From Clostridia bacterium (GTDB taxonomy: Bacteria; Bacillota_A; Clostridia; UBA1212; UBA1255), in assembly GCA_017522515.1 (NCBI GenBank), contig JAFWZH010000168.1:1-13464 (forward strand): 13,464 nucleotides of DNA. Direction: 5' to 3'. Both the position numbers and the translations under genes were made by a program. The notes below the pieces were generated by a model. That model had not been told where the DNA came from and made no database searches. It worked only from the letters and a program-made list of their open reading frames with translations. This document shows, piece by piece, positions 13,186-13,464 of the stretch (positions within the stretch are counted from its first letter, which is position 1; each line of letters begins with the position of its first letter).

Positions 13186-13464
13186 ATGAAGAAAAAATTT
13201 GTATGCCCAGTTTGTGGTTACGTTTACGAAGGCGAAAGCATGCCTGAAGATTTCAAATGCCCAGTTTGCAAGGTTCCAGGAAGCAAATTCAAGGAAATGC
13301 AGGAAAATGCTCCTCTTGCTGCTGAACATGTATTTGGCGTAGGTATGAATCTCGACGCTTGCTCACCCGAAGACAAGCAATATATTATTGAACAGTTGAA
13401 GGCTAACTTCACAGGCGAATGCTCCGAAGTAGGTATGTACCTCTGCATGGCAAGAATCGCACAC
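13186..13464 (+). CDS. Rubrerythrin with N-terminal rubredoxin domain (reverse rubrerythrin), 3' end outside window
   Basis: The first 93 residues are present and the frame is open to the window end. Residues 1-37 are a short rubredoxin domain (Cys7, Cys10 in CPVCGYVYEG; Cys25, Cys28 in CPVCKVPG). From about 57 a four-helix ferritin-like domain starts, with FTGECSEVGMYLCMARIAH carrying the first diiron ligands (Glu78, Glu81). Classical rubrerythrin has the rubredoxin domain at the C-terminus; this order is that of the 'reverse' type, which reduces hydrogen peroxide and O2 with NADH through a reductase in clostridia. It follows the NifX-like gene by 34 bases in the same direction. Confidence 0.9.
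   Translation, partial: MKKKFVCPVCGYVYEGESMPEDFKCPVCKVPGSKFKEMQENAPLAAEHVFGVGMNLDACSPEDKQYIIEQLKANFTGECSEVGMYLCMARIAH

Overview
The window looks like the chromosome of an anaerobic member of the Bacteroidota, probably Bacteroidales. The evidence is a C10-type cysteine protease with a type IX secretion (T9SS) C-terminal sorting domain, several promoters of the Bacteroidota type (TTTG, about 21 bases, TAnnTTTG), and a set of oxygen- and NO-scavenging proteins typical of strict anaerobes. No species can be named from the sequence alone.

Layout. (1) 2-202: 3' end of an AraC-family regulator gene. (2) 258-1373 (-): secreted C10 peptidase with its own promoter. (3) 1505-3112 (-): a 12-helix-type MFS transporter with a UUCG-loop terminator. 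(4) 3113-3639: AT-rich spacer with palindromic repeats and the promoter of the next operon. (5) 3640-5021 (+): flavodiiron protein plus rubredoxin, ending in a bidirectional terminator. (6) 5213-10680 (-): a tightly packed five-gene operon, much more AT-rich than its surroundings. (7) 10724-10996 (-): a promoter, a long structured RNA and an intrinsic terminator directly upstream of that operon. (8) 11000-11577: non-coding spacer with a second cluster of the same palindromic repeats. (9) 11578-13464 (+): flavin reductase-rubredoxin fusion (Hrb type), ferritin, NifX/NifB-like metal-cluster protein, and a rubredoxin-first rubrerythrin cut by the window end.

The main point of interest is the five-gene operon. 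In transcription order it encodes a coiled-coil protein with a C-terminal DarT-like ADP-ribosyltransferase domain; a DUF6939-like protein that may be the matching NADAR-like antitoxin and ends in a clamp-binding-like QLNLF; a MotA/ExbB/ZorA-like stator protein with a long cytoplasmic coiled tail; a MotB/OmpA/ZorB-like protein with the ion-channel Asp in its single membrane helix; and a membrane-anchored protein of unknown family with internal repeats. None of the known Zorya effectors (ZorC, D, E, F, G) is recognisable. My reading is a candidate anti-phage system in which a Zorya-like proton- or sodium-driven envelope motor is coupled to a DarT-type nucleic-acid-modifying toxin/antitoxin pair. 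The coupling is inference.

The redox genes on both sides of the operon fit one pathway: NAD(P)H to Hrb or rubredoxin to flavodiiron protein (O2/NO reduction) and to rubrerythrin (peroxide reduction), with ferritin storing iron. The defence-like operon sits between the two halves of this set, which suggests insertion by transfer.
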